Below, piece by piece: positions 1-8,269 of a stretch of DNA of 58,939 nt (the stretch's first letter is position 1; each line of letters opens with the position of its first letter). The notes under the pieces were generated by a model. The model saw only the letters and a program-made list of their open reading frames with translations, did not search any database and had not been told where the DNA came from. The translations under genes were made by a program, and so were the position numbers. The DNA is from Sphingomonadales bacterium (lineage in GTDB: Bacteria > Pseudomonadota > Alphaproteobacteria > Sphingomonadales > Sphingomonadaceae): contig JAFKLT010000064.1 of NCBI GenBank assembly GCA_017309275.1, positions 1 through 58,939 on the forward strand, read 5' to 3'.

Positions 1-15
1 GTCGAGAATGCCGAG

Positions 16-777
16 CTATTTGGGATCGTTCGACGGGAAGGCGCCGAGCCCCATTAGGGTCGAGGTGATCGGTGCGCCGGTCAGGCTGACGAGCTGGCGC
101 AGCGCTGCGCTGGCGTCGGGGCCGGCGTTGATGACGCCGCCGCCGGTATAGAAGATCGGGCGTTCGGCCGCCGCGATCATGTCGATCGCCTGCGCGATGG
201 CGCCGGCGTCGGGTTCGACCTGCGGACGGTAGCTTTGATGTTCGATCTTTTCGGGCACGCTGTAGCTGCCCGTTGCGACCTGAACATTTTTCGGAATGTC
301 GATGACGACGGGGCCGGGGCGGCCGTGCGTCGCGATGTAGAAGGCCTCGTGAATCACGGCGCCCAGCCGGTCGGGGTCCATGACCAGATAATTATGCTTG
401 GTGCAGTGGCGCGTGATGCCCACCGTATCGCATTCCTGAAAGGCGTCGGTGCCGATCAGCGTCGTCGGCACCTGACCCGTCAGCACGACCATCGGGATCG
501 AATCGAGCAGCGCGTCGGTGATGCCGGTGACGGCGTTGGTCGCGCCCGGCCCCGAGGTGACGAGCACGACACCGGGCTTGCCGGTCGAGCGCGCATAGCC
601 CTCTGCCGCGTGGGTCGCGGCCTGTTCGTGGCGAACGAGGACATGCTTGATCGAGGGATGATTGAAGAGGGCGTCGTAGATCGGAAGCACCGCGCCGCCC
701 GGATAGCCGAACACCGTATCGACCCCGAGGTCGACCAGCGCCTGAACCACCATGTCGGCACCACTCATTTCCGCCAC
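16..777 (-). CDS. ilvB: Acetolactate synthase large subunit, N-terminal part ending at an in-frame amber codon
   Basis: Condenses two pyruvates (or pyruvate and 2-oxobutyrate) in branched-chain amino acid synthesis; uses ThDP and FAD. Visible: the N-terminal ThDP-binding domain with GYPGGAVLPIYDAL, the RHEQAATHAAEGYAR block carrying the catalytic Glu, TSGPGATNAVTG and PVVIDIPKNVQ. Only about 253 of the usual 570-590 residues are open. After DPK the codon at 16-18 reads TAG where the family has Trp, and the remaining 15 bases still encode LGILD, close to the conserved LGMLG, so the same frame continues. GTG at 777 is chosen because AAGGAG lies 8 nt upstream; ATG at 768 is the alternative. The rest of the gene is outside the window, so whether this is a true nonsense mutation or a base error is open. 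Confidence 0.85.
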   Translation of the reverse strand: MAEMSGADMVVQALVDLGVDTVFGYPGGAVLPIYDALFNHPSIKHVLVRHEQAATHAAEGYARSTGKPGVVLVTSGPGATNAVTGITDALLDSIPMVVLTGQVPTTLIGTDAFQECDTVGITRHCTKHNYLVMDPDRLGAVIHEAFYIATHGRPGPVVIDIPKNVQVATGSYSVPEKIEHQSYRPQVEPDAGAIAQAIDMIAAAERPIFYTGGGVINAGPDASAALRQLVSLTGAPITSTLMGLGAFPSNDPK

Positions 778-875
778 GACACAAACTCCTTTCTTCACCT
801 TGCTTTTGCCCTGCCACGCCATCGGGCGCGCGCCTTGTGCGCTGCAGCAGGTCGGCGGGCAATAGGTATATGATT

Positions 876-1838
876 CTATCCTGTCAACAGCGTATCGTGT
901 AATTTTATTGCTATTTGCTTTATAGAATCGATGTTTAATGACTCTGTGTGACGCGGCCAGTCGGTGGGCGGCTGGTGGCGGAACCAGGTAAACTGCCGCT
1001 TTGCATATTGGCGCGTCGCCGCCTGCGCCTGTTCCAGAGCGTCGTCGCGGCCGATCTCTCCGCGCAGCCAGGCGGCGATCTGCGGCACGCCGATCGCGCG
1101 CATGACGGGCAGGTCGGGGTCGAGCCCGCGCGCGAGCAGCGCCGCGACCTCTTCGATCGCGCCGCCGTCGAACATCTGGACGAGGCGCCGGTCGCAGCGG
1201 TCGCGCAGCCATTCGCGCGGCGGCAGGAGGACGAGCGGCGTCAGCGTGATCGCATCGGCGATGCCGCCCTCGCGCGCCTGCTGCCAGTCGGCGAGCGGGC
1301 GGCCGGTCGAGCGCACAACCTCCAGCGCGCGGGCGACGCGTGTGCTGTCCGCGGGGTTCAGCCGCGCGGCGGCGGCGGGGTCGTCGCGAACGAGCGCGGC
1401 GTGGGCATCGGCGACGGGCAGGGCACGGACGGCCTCGCGCACCTCGGGGTCGATCGGCGGCACCGGTGCGATGCCATAGAGAAGCGTGCGCAGGTAAAGC
1501 CCGGTGCCCCCGACGAGAACGGGAACCTTCCCCGCGTCATGCGCGTGAGAGATGACGCCGCGCGCCTCGTCGGACCAGCGCGCGGCATTATGCGCTTCGG
1601 CACCGTCGACATGGCCGAAGAGGCGGTGGGGGATGCCCGCCATCTCTTCTTCGGAGGGACGCGCCGAAAGGATGGCGAGGTCGGCATAGACCTGGCTCGC
1701 GTCGGCGTTGACGACGACCGCGTCGCCAGCCATTTGCGCGAGCGCTACCGCCAAAGCGCTCTTGCCGCTCGCGGTGGGTCCGGCGATAAGCGCGACGGGC
1801 GGCCGCCCGCGAACGAAAGAGATAGAAGGAGACGCCAT
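876..1838 (-). CDS. miaA: tRNA dimethylallyltransferase MiaA
   Basis: Transfers a dimethylallyl group to A37 of tRNAs reading UNN codons. Seen: P-loop AGPTASGKS at the N-terminus, [11 protein letters not shown] (the catalytic Asp region), [14 protein letters not shown] and the C-terminal [10 protein letters not shown] motif; 320 residues, a normal length. ATG at 1838 is preferred because earlier in-frame starts would add a basic, unconserved extension inside serB. This start shares its CATG with the divergent serB start, so the two genes overlap by 2 bp and the miaA promoter must lie inside serB. No good Shine-Dalgarno precedes it, so the mRNA may be leaderless. ilvB lies 98 bp downstream on the same strand. 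Confidence 0.93.
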   Translation of the reverse strand: MASPSISFVRGRPPVALIAGPTASGKSALAVALAQMAGDAVVVNADASQVYADLAILSARPSEEEMAGIPHRLFGHVDGAEAHNAARWSDEARGVISHAHDAGKVPVLVGGTGLYLRTLLYGIAPVPPIDPEVREAVRALPVADAHAALVRDDPAAAARLNPADSTRVARALEVVRSTGRPLADWQQAREGGIADAITLTPLVLLPPREWLRDRCDRRLVQMFDGGAIEEVAALLARGLDPDLPVMRAIGVPQIAAWLRGEIGRDDALEQAQAATRQYAKRQFTWFRHQPPTDWPRHTESLNIDSIKQIAIKLHDTLLTG

Positions 1839-2721
1839 GTTCGTAGCCACGCTGATAGCAGCCGGAAAGCTGACCGACGAGGTGGTTCGCGAAGCGATCG
1901 ACCGTCTCGACGCGACAGGGCATGATGTAGGCGCGCCGCATTGGCTGGACGAGCATGATGCGGCCGACATCGTCTTTCAGGGCAGCCTGGTCAGCGCGCG
2001 CGAAGAACTGGCGAAAATGGACCATGGGGCGCTCGACGTCGTGGTGCAGCCGCTGGGCGATCGCACGAAGAAGCTGATCATCGCCGACATGGATTCGACG
2101 ATGATCACGGTCGAATGCATTGACGAACTCGCCGATTATGCGGGGATCAAGGACCAGGTCGCCGCGATTACCGCGAAGGCGATGCGCGGCGAGGTGGATT
2201 TTCGCGGCGCGCTGACCGAACGCGTCGCGCTGTTGGGCGGGATGGCCGAAGGCGTGCTGACCGAATGCCGGATGGAGCGGGTCAGGCTGACGCGCGGCGC
2301 GCGCACGCTGGTCCAGACGATGAAGGCGCATGGCGCTTATTCGGTGCTGGTCACCGGGGGTTTCAGCGCCTTCGCGGGACCGGTTGGCGAAGCGATCGGT
2401 TTCGACAAGGTGGTCGCGAACGAACTGCTGATCGAGGGCGGCAAGCTGACCGGAACGGTGGGCGAACCGATTGTCGATTCGAGCATGAAGCTGGAAACGC
2501 TGAAGAGCGAGGCGGCGAAGCATGGTCTGCCGCTGGCCGAGACGCTGGCGGTCGGCGACGGCGCGAACGACATCCCGATGATCACCAGCGCCGGGCTGGG
2601 CATCGGCTATCACCCGCATCCGGCGGCGGCGGAAGCGGCCGACGCGGCGATCCGGCACCACGACCTGACCGCGCTGCTGTGGGCGCAGGGCTATCCCCGG
2701 CGGAGCTGGGTGCTGGGGTGA
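1837..2721 (+). CDS. serB: Phosphoserine phosphatase SerB
   Basis: Last step of serine synthesis, hydrolysing O-phospho-L-serine. HAD-superfamily signature: [17 protein letters not shown] (motif I DxDxT), [11 protein letters not shown] (motif II) and [12 protein letters not shown] (motif III). The first 80 residues are the weakly conserved N-terminal extension seen in proteobacterial SerB. 294 aa. GAAGGAG sits 6 nt before the ATG at 1837, a much better site than any other. Diverges from miaA with a 2-bp overlap and is followed with a GTGA overlap by a small secreted protein. Confidence 0.95.
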   Translation: MFVATLIAAGKLTDEVVREAIDRLDATGHDVGAPHWLDEHDAADIVFQGSLVSAREELAKMDHGALDVVVQPLGDRTKKLIIADMDSTMITVECIDELADYAGIKDQVAAITAKAMRGEVDFRGALTERVALLGGMAEGVLTECRMERVRLTRGARTLVQTMKAHGAYSVLVTGGFSAFAGPVGEAIGFDKVVANELLIEGGKLTGTVGEPIVDSSMKLETLKSEAAKHGLPLAETLAVGDGANDIPMITSAGLGIGYHPHPAAAEAADAAIRHHDLTALLWAQGYPRRSWVLG

Positions 2722-3095
2722 TAAAGGCCTTGCCATTGATGAGCCTTTTCATCGCCATGCCCGTGGCGGCTCAATCGACATTGCCGTTCGGCATTCCGAT
2801 CAAGGATTTTGGCGGCGCTACGCTTCTGACGCAAAATTGGATGTCGTTTCAGGACTATCCTGACTCTGCCATGCGGAGCGATGTCGAGGGACGTGTGATC
2901 GTTGGATTTGACATCGGTGTAACCGGGCGTGTCGAGAATTGTGCGGTTCGAACGTCGAGTGGGTACAAGGTGCTCGACGACGTGCCGTGTCGCTTGCTCA
3001 ACAGAAAAGCGCGCTTTCGGCCGGCAGTAGACGAAAGCGGTTCGGCGCGAGTGGCTCAGGCGGTCCTGAGCGTGGATTTCTGGATGCCCCGTTAG
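2718..3095 (+). CDS. Small secreted TonB C-terminal-domain-like protein
   Basis: 125 aa. N-terminal signal peptide ([19 protein letters not shown], cleavage after AQ likely). The C-terminal half ([19 protein letters not shown] to VDFWMP) resembles the TonB C-terminal fold used by energy transducers, including the pattern G-x-V-x-V-x-F-x-I and a paired Cys (NCAV...VPCR). There is no N-terminal membrane anchor or proline-rich linker, so this is a periplasmic stand-alone domain rather than a working TonB. GTG at 2718 overlaps the serB stop (GTGA), suggesting translational coupling. Exact role unknown. Confidence 0.7.
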   Translation: MIKALPLMSLFIAMPVAAQSTLPFGIPIKDFGGATLLTQNWMSFQDYPDSAMRSDVEGRVIVGFDIGVTGRVENCAVRTSSGYKVLDDVPCRLLNRKARFRPAVDESGSARVAQAVLSVDFWMPR

Positions 3096-3102
3096 AGATC
3101 CC

Positions 3103-3453
3103 ATGACCAGCCATCGCATCTATTCGGTCAGCGTCGCGAGCGTGTATCCGCATTATGTCGCGAAGGCGGAGAAGAAGGGCCGGACGAAGGCCGAGGTCGA
3201 TGAGATCATTTGCTGGCTGACCGGGCATAGCCAGGCATCGCTCGACGCCGAACTGGCGAAGGGTACGAGTTTCGAGGATTTCTTTGCCAAGGCGCCCGCG
3301 ATGAACGCGTCGCGCGAGCTGATCACCGGCGTCGTTTGCGGCGTGCGCGTCGAAAATGTCGAGGAGCCGGTGATGCGCGAGATCCGCTATCTCGACAAGC
3401 TGATCGACGAACTCGCCAAGGGGAGGGCGATGGAGAAGATCTTGCGCGGCTAG
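3103..3453 (+). CDS. DUF2200 family protein
   Basis: 116 aa, cytosolic, no signal peptide. The start [20 protein letters not shown] and the block [19 protein letters not shown] are the signature of DUF2200, a small conserved bacterial family of unknown function. It lies 7 bp after the secreted protein and probably shares its transcript. Its stop overlaps the stop of the converging LysR gene by 3 bp. Confidence 0.85.
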   Translation: MTSHRIYSVSVASVYPHYVAKAEKKGRTKAEVDEIICWLTGHSQASLDAELAKGTSFEDFFAKAPAMNASRELITGVVCGVRVENVEEPVMREIRYLDKLIDELAKGRAMEKILRG

Positions 3454-4325
3454 CGCTGCGCCGCGATCTCGTCCGTCAGCCACATGCGGAACCGCTGCAT
3501 CGCATCATTTTCGGTGCGCGACATCAGGCGGGTGAGCCAATAGCGGCCGGCGTCGATCGTCTGCGCAAAGGGCTGAACAAGGGTCTCCGTCGCGAGTTCG
3601 CGGGCGAACATCCCCACGGGGACGAGCGCGACTCCGTGGCCCGCCGCGGCTGCGGTTGCCATCAGCGCGGAACTGTCGAAGATCGGGCCGCGCAGGACGG
3701 GGGCAGGGACGCCGGCGGCAGCGAACCAGAGCGCCCATTCGTCGCTGCGGTACGAGCGAAGCAGCGGTTCGGCGGTCAGGTCGGCGGGTGTCTTGAGCCG
3801 GGCGGCGAAGGACGGGGCGCAGACCGGTGCCATCGGGGCAGCGAGCAGGGGTTCGGCATGGGTGCCGTGCCACGCGCCGTCGCCGAAACGGATCGCGAAG
3901 TCGAGCGCTTCGCCGGCCAGGTCGACGCGGTTGTTGTTCGTCGAGATGCGCAGGTCGATGGCGGGATGGGCGCGGGCGAAGGCGTCGAGACGCGGGAGGA
4001 GCCAGCCGGTCGCGAAAGTGCCGACGACGCCGACCTTCAGCGCCTCGCGGAACCGGCCGTCGGCATATTGATCGAGCGTCGCGGCGACGCGGTCGAAGGC
4101 GTCGGCGACGACCGGGACGAGCGCATGCCCCTCGTCCGTCAGTGCAAGGCCGCGCGGCAGGCGGTGAAAGAGGCGGGTGCCGAGGCGCCGTTCGAGCTGT
4201 GCGACCTGATGGCTGACCGCGCCCTGGCTGACGCAAAGCTCGATCGCGGCGCGAGTGAAATTGAGATGGCGCGCCGCGGCCTCGAAGGCGCGAAGGGCGT
4301 TGAGGGGCAGCTGGGCGCGGTCCAT
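3450..4325 (-). CDS. ampR: LysR-family transcriptional regulator, GcvA/AmpR-like
   Basis: 291 aa. N-terminal winged HTH ([38 protein letters not shown], split here as residues 8-46) and a LysR substrate-binding domain. The [21 protein letters not shown] opening is typical of the GcvA/AmpR branch. It is divergent from a B3 beta-lactamase gene with only about 90 bp between starts, the classic ampR-bla layout. In known systems AmpR binds cell-wall muropeptides and switches between repressing and activating bla; this role is inferred from position and family. ATG at 4325 starts exactly at the conserved N-terminus. Repeated TCATG(G)CTTTGTCG boxes lie in the intergenic space. Confidence 0.85.
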   Translation of the reverse strand: MDRAQLPLNALRAFEAAARHLNFTRAAIELCVSQGAVSHQVAQLERRLGTRLFHRLPRGLALTDEGHALVPVVADAFDRVAATLDQYADGRFREALKVGVVGTFATGWLLPRLDAFARAHPAIDLRISTNNNRVDLAGEALDFAIRFGDGAWHGTHAEPLLAAPMAPVCAPSFAARLKTPADLTAEPLLRSYRSDEWALWFAAAGVPAPVLRGPIFDSSALMATAAAAGHGVALVPVGMFARELATETLVQPFAQTIDAGRYWLTRLMSRTENDAMQRFRMWLTDEIAAQR

Positions 4326-4328
4326 GCC

Positions 4329-4376
4329 AAAGCATGAAATATTCTCATGGCTTTGTCGAGAAATCATGCTTTGTCG
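4329..4376. promoter_or_regulatory. Putative AmpR-type operator between LysR gene and beta-lactamase gene
   Basis: Three related boxes: TCATGGCTTTGTCG at 4345-4358 and TCATGCTTTGTCG at 4364-4376 as direct repeats 19 bp apart, plus an inverted copy AAAGCATGA at 4329-4337 that is the exact complement of TCATGCTTT. The 4333-4349 part is also an imperfect palindrome (CATGA-N7-TCATG). Location and symmetry fit a LysR-type binding region; direct binding is inferred. Confidence 0.5.
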
Positions 4377-4418
4377 CGTCGGGCCTCGCTTGGCATCCCC
4401 GTCGGCGAAGGGAGATGG

Positions 4419-5291
4419 ATGATGATGAAGGCCTTGGTTCTGGGATTCTGGATGATGGGCGCTGCGGGAGCGGCGACGCCCGTGGCGGACGATCCGCTGA
4501 CGCGGCCGATCGCGGTCGAACGGGCGAAGGAATGGCTTAAGCCGGCGCCGCCGGAGAAAGTTTTCGGCGACACCTATTTGGTCGGCTTCGGCGGCCTGTC
4601 GGTCGCGTTGATCGATACGGGGGAGGGGCTGGTGCTGGTCGACGGCGCGTTGCCGCAAGCCGCGCCGATGATCCTGGCGAATGTCCGCGCGCTGGGTTTC
4701 GACCCCAAAGACATCAAATTTATTCTGAGCACGGAGCCGCATTGGGACCATGCCGGCGGGCTCGCCGCGCTGGCGCGCGACACCGGCGCAACGGTGGTCG
4801 CGAGCGCACGCGCCGCCGACGCGCTGCGCAGCGGGGAAATGGCCGAGGATGACCCGCAGCACGCCTATGGCGGGAGCTTTCCGGCGGTGGCGCGGCTGCG
4901 CGTGGTGAAGGACGGCGAGGTGCTGACGCTGGGCCGGGCGGTGATCACCGCGCATGCGACCCCGGGGCACACCGCGGGCAGCATGAGCTGGAGCTGGCAG
5001 GCGTGCGAGGGGACGACGTGCAAGGCGATCGTCTTTGCCTCCAGCCTCAACCCGGTGTCGGCCGACGGTTATCGCTATAGCTCGGCGGCGGGCGCGAGCG
5101 TCGTGGCGGGGTTCGAGAAAAGCCATGCGGTCATGGACGCGCTGCCGTGCGACGCGCTGATCTCCGCGCATCCCGACAATGCGGGAAGCGGGCGGTACAA
5201 TGCGGCGCCCGGCGCGTGCGGTGCCTATGCCGACCGGTCGCGCGGGCTGCTGGCGAAGCGGCTGGCGGAGGAAAAGGCGGGGGTCAAATAG
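4419..5291 (+). CDS. Subclass B3 metallo-beta-lactamase, B3-E type (Glu at position 116)
   Basis: Secreted zinc beta-lactamase hydrolysing beta-lactams in the periplasm. 290 aa with signal peptide MMMKALVLGFWMMGAAGA. The metal-binding motif reads EPHWDH instead of HxHxDH, so His116 is replaced by Glu while His118, Asp120 and His121 remain. His196 (TPGHTAG) and His263 (ISAHPD) are also present. This E variant is known in a few B3 enzymes, including SIE-1 from Sphingobium. GGGAG at 4410-4414 precedes three in-frame ATGs (4419, 4422, 4425); the exact one is uncertain. Divergent from the AmpR-like gene, so inducible expression is likely. Substrate range cannot be read from sequence. Confidence 0.88.
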   Translation: MMMKALVLGFWMMGAAGAATPVADDPLTRPIAVERAKEWLKPAPPEKVFGDTYLVGFGGLSVALIDTGEGLVLVDGALPQAAPMILANVRALGFDPKDIKFILSTEPHWDHAGGLAALARDTGATVVASARAADALRSGEMAEDDPQHAYGGSFPAVARLRVVKDGEVLTLGRAVITAHATPGHTAGSMSWSWQACEGTTCKAIVFASSLNPVSADGYRYSSAAGASVVAGFEKSHAVMDALPCDALISAHPDNAGSGRYNAAPGACGAYADRSRGLLAKRLAEEKAGVK

Positions 5292-5302
5292 GTGGCATAT
5301 TT

Positions 5303-5327
5303 CTCCCTGTGGCTGTGCCACAGGGAG
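5303..5327. terminator. Hairpin between converging genes
   Basis: Perfect 11-bp stem CTCCCTGTGGC / GCCACAGGGAG with a TGT loop, in the 44 bp between the converging stops of the beta-lactamase and the SPOR protein. There is no strong T-run on either side, so intrinsic termination is plausible but unproven. Confidence 0.5.
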
Positions 5328-5335
5328 GCCTTATC

Positions 5336-6577
5336 CTATTTCGCGACGACCATGCAGGCCTGGCCGCCCTTGCGGAGCGCGGCGCAGAAGCTTTCGGCGT
5401 CGCCCTTGCCGGCGAAGCCGCCGGCCTGGAGCCGCGTGACGTTGCCGGCCTTTACGAAATAAGGTTCGCGTCCGGCGACCACGGGATATTTCTTGCCGAG
5501 CGTCGACCAGAGGTTGCGGGCGTTCGCCTCGACGCCAAAGGCGCCGAGCTGTGCGCGCCACGGGCTGGTGCCGCTGTGCACCGTGGCGGGCTTTGCGGCC
5601 GCTGGCACGGGTTTGGCGGGCGCTGGGGCCGGCTTGGCGGGCGTTGCAGCAGCGACCTGAACCGGTTTGGCGGGGGTCGGTGCGGGTTTCTTGGCGGGCG
5701 GGCTGTCGGCGCTTTCGGGCGGCGCGGCATAGCTGGTGCCGGGCGCGGCGCCAGCAACGCGAACCGGTTTTGCGGCCGTGGCGGCGTTGGCGGCGGCAGT
5801 CGCTTCGGTCGCAGCGGTGGCCGCGGCGACGGCGGCCGGCGTCGAGGGCTTGACCGACGTCGGCGCGATCACCGGCGGCGGCGTATAGCTGGCGCCGGGC
5901 GTCGAGGCCGGGACGCTGGCGGTCTTGATCGACGATGGTGCGGGCTTGGCCTGCGTGACAGATGGCGCGGCGGCGTTGACGGCCGCCAGACGGGCATGCG
6001 CCTCGTCCTTTTCCATCTGCGGCAGGAGCGACAGGCCCCGCTGGCGCTGTTCGAGCGGAATGAGCGTGTCGAGCTGCGACAGGCGCGCCGAGGCGATCTC
6101 CAGCCCGGCGTCGCTCGCGCGCTTGGTCAGCGCATAGGCGCGCGGCCAGTCCTTTGCGGCGAGGTCGCCGTTGAACATGGCGGTGCCGAGGACGTATTGC
6201 GCCCGCGGCTCGCCGCGCGCGGCCGAGGCAGTGATATAGGTCATCGCCTCATCGCGCTTGTTCGCGGTGAAGAGAATGAGGCCGAGATTGTCGGCTGCCT
6301 GCAGATGCCCCTGCGTCGCGGCGCGGCGAAACCAGGTTTCGGCCTGGCCCAGATCGGCGGGCACGCCCCGGCCCAGCTTGTACGCCTGGCCCAGGTTGAA
6401 CTGCGCATCGGGGTCGCCGGCGACGGCGAGCGGGCGCCATTCGGCGACGGCTTTTTGAAAATCGCCGGCCTGCCACGCGTCGACGCCATCCTTGACGTCG
6501 GCCTGCGCGGGCACCGAAAGCGTGAGCGCCGAGACGATCGGCAGGGTCAGCAAGGCGATGGTGCGGAATGAACGCAT
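5336..6577 (-). CDS. Periplasmic Sel1/TPR-repeat protein with C-terminal SPOR domain
   Basis: 413 aa. Signal peptide MRSFRTIALLTLPIVSALTLSVPAQA. Residues about 35-200 carry Sel1-like repeats (GDPDAQFNLGQAYKLGRGV, LQAADNLGLILF, PRAQYVLGTAMFNG). A long Ala/Pro/Lys-rich linker (about 215-325) leads to a C-terminal SPOR domain (SPWRAQLGAFGVEANARNLW to the end). SPOR domains bind denuded septal peptidoglycan, so a cell-division or envelope role is inferred. GGAG precedes ATG at 6577. Divergent from the ParA operon, whose last gene encodes a second SPOR protein. Confidence 0.85.
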   Translation of the reverse strand: MRSFRTIALLTLPIVSALTLSVPAQADVKDGVDAWQAGDFQKAVAEWRPLAVAGDPDAQFNLGQAYKLGRGVPADLGQAETWFRRAATQGHLQAADNLGLILFTANKRDEAMTYITASAARGEPRAQYVLGTAMFNGDLAAKDWPRAYALTKRASDAGLEIASARLSQLDTLIPLEQRQRGLSLLPQMEKDEAHARLAAVNAAAPSVTQAKPAPSSIKTASVPASTPGASYTPPPVIAPTSVKPSTPAAVAAATAATEATAAANAATAAKPVRVAGAAPGTSYAAPPESADSPPAKKPAPTPAKPVQVAAATPAKPAPAPAKPVPAAAKPATVHSGTSPWRAQLGAFGVEANARNLWSTLGKKYPVVAGREPYFVKAGNVTRLQAGGFAGKGDAESFCAALRKGGQACMVVAK

Positions 6578-6661
6578 CGTTATTCTCCAATGACTTGCGC
6601 CGCATTCGAGCATGCACCCGCGCAGTCGCAGTCCCCAGCGAGGCCGCTCTATCCATAAATG

Positions 6662-6678
6662 GCTAACAGCTTGTTAGC
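6662..6678. repeat. Palindrome upstream of ParA-like gene
   Basis: GCTAAC-AGCTT-GTTAGC: 6-bp perfect arms around a 5-nt centre in the 272-bp divergent intergenic region between the SPOR gene and the ParA-like gene. It could be an operator or a centromere-like site for the ParA system; neither is shown. The rest of the intergenic region (6578-6849) is AT-richer than its surroundings and holds no gene. Confidence 0.4.
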
Positions 6679-6849
6679 ATCATCTAAGGCGCAATCGCTT
6701 TCGTGCCGCATCGGGACAGAAACCCGTGAACATGGCGTTTACCATAAGTGCGAGCAGGTCGTTCACCTTCTTTTTATCATCGTTAACTCAATTTTAGCGC
6801 CCTGCATGGCATCTCTTCGCCGATTTTTGGATTTCCGAGGGGGATAGCA

Positions 6850-7572
6850 GTGCGCGTTTTGGCATTGGCTTCACAAAAGGGCGGGTCGGGTAAAACGACC
6901 TTGTCGGGCCATCTTGCGGTGCAGGCGCAGCTTGCTGGCGCCGGCCCAGTCGTTCTGATCGATATCGATCCGCAAGGCTCGCTCGCCGACTGGTGGAACG
7001 AGCGTGAAACCGACCTTCCGGCCTTCGCCCAGACCACGGTCGCACGGCTGGCCTCCGACCTTGAAATCCTGCGTCAGCAGGGCTTCAAGCTGGCCGTCAT
7101 CGATACGCCGCCGGCGATCACGATGGCGATCCAGAGCGTCATCAGCGTCGCCGAACTGATCGTCGTCCCGACACGTCCCAGCCCGCACGATCTGCGCGCC
7201 GTCGGCGCCACCGTCGACCTGTGCGAGCGCGCGGGCAAGCCACTGGTGTTCGTCGTCAACGCCGCGACGCCCAAGGCAAAGATTACCAGCGAGGCCGCGG
7301 TCGCGCTGTCGCAGCACGGCACCGTCGCGCCGGTCACGCTGCACCACCGCACCGACTATGCCGCCTCGATGATCGACGGCCGCACGGTGATGGAGGTCGA
7401 TCCGAACGGCCGATCGGCCGAGGAAATCCGCCAGCTCTGGACCTATATCAACGATCGGCTGGAAAAGAATTTCCGCCGTACCGTGTTCAGTTCGCCGATC
7501 CCGCCGCAGCCTGGCTATGGCACCGTCCGTCCGATGGGTGGTGGCTTCGGCCGCCGCATCGCCGGTCAGTGA
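6850..7572 (+). CDS. ParA-family ATPase
   Basis: 240 aa. Deviant Walker A KGGSGKTT at residues 10-17, A' motif LIDIDPQGSLADWW, and switch AVIDTPPAI. This is the ParA/MinD family of dimerising ATPases that position DNA or protein complexes. It is shorter than chromosomal ParA, lacks an N-terminal HTH and is not next to parB, so it is an orphan ParA (MipZ/ParC-like functions are possible). GTG start follows a GGGGGAT stretch. It precedes a putative DNA-binding protein (17 bp) and a SPOR lipoprotein (20 bp further), which look co-transcribed. Partners and cargo are unknown. Confidence 0.85.
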   Translation: MRVLALASQKGGSGKTTLSGHLAVQAQLAGAGPVVLIDIDPQGSLADWWNERETDLPAFAQTTVARLASDLEILRQQGFKLAVIDTPPAITMAIQSVISVAELIVVPTRPSPHDLRAVGATVDLCERAGKPLVFVVNAATPKAKITSEAAVALSQHGTVAPVTLHHRTDYAASMIDGRTVMEVDPNGRSAEEIRQLWTYINDRLEKNFRRTVFSSPIPPQPGYGTVRPMGGGFGRRIAGQ

Positions 7573-7589
7573 GGGAAGGCAGCGGAACC

Positions 7590-8249
7590 ATGGGCGAACC
7601 CAAACCCCTCGCATCGCTGTCCGCCGGGCTTCTGGCCCGCAAGGGTGGCGCGCGGCCTGCAATGCGCCGCCAGCCGCTCGGCAGCGGTCCCGCTCCGATG
7701 GTCGGCGACAGCTATGATGACCTCGGCTGGAACGACATGGGCTATGATGTCGATCCCGACCAGAGCGCCGAACCGGCACGCCTCGTCGACCTGAAGCCGC
7801 TGCTCGCGGGTTCGGTGCTGACGCACAACGCCGAGGCCGAACAGGCCGTCGGCGATGCGCCGGGCCACGAACTGGTGCCCGATCTGAGCGACGCTCTGGC
7901 CGACAATTTCGAACCCGAAGCGGTCGAAGTGCCCGAGATCGTGCGCCAGCAGGAATCGCTGATCGACCGCGTCGCCGCCGTCGCCCGCAAGGTCGAGGCG
8001 CGCCCCGAACCGAAGGCGAAGAAGGAACGCGCGCCGCGTGCGCTGCGTGCCCGCGAAAAGGCGGCGTTCACGCTGCGCCTCGACGCCGAACGCCACCTGC
8101 GCCTGCGTCTGGCAAGCGCGGTCACGAACCGCTCTTCGCAGGTGATCCTGATCGACCTGCTCGACGATTATCTGGCCTCGCTGCCCGAGATCGACGCGAT
8201 GGCGAGCCGCCTGCCGGCGGCGCGACCGGCGCGTCGGATGCAACCGTAA
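7590..8249 (+). CDS. Conserved hypothetical protein, possible ribbon-helix-helix C-terminus, ParA operon
   Basis: 219 aa, not a family I can name. The N-terminus is low-complexity and basic (residues 1-40), the middle is acidic, and there is a coiled-coil-like Lys/Arg-rich stretch (RKVEARPEPKAKKERAPR). The C-terminal 50 residues (AAFTLRLDAERHLRLRLASA, then NRSSQVILIDLLDDYLA) have the beta-helix-helix pattern of ribbon-helix-helix DNA-binding proteins. Position directly after a ParA ATPase suggests it is its adaptor or ParB-like partner; this is inference. Confidence 0.65.
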   Translation: MGEPKPLASLSAGLLARKGGARPAMRRQPLGSGPAPMVGDSYDDLGWNDMGYDVDPDQSAEPARLVDLKPLLAGSVLTHNAEAEQAVGDAPGHELVPDLSDALADNFEPEAVEVPEIVRQQESLIDRVAAVARKVEARPEPKAKKERAPRALRAREKAAFTLRLDAERHLRLRLASAVTNRSSQVILIDLLDDYLASLPEIDAMASRLPAARPARRMQP

Positions 8250-8269
8250 GAACGATGGGGGGACCGAAG

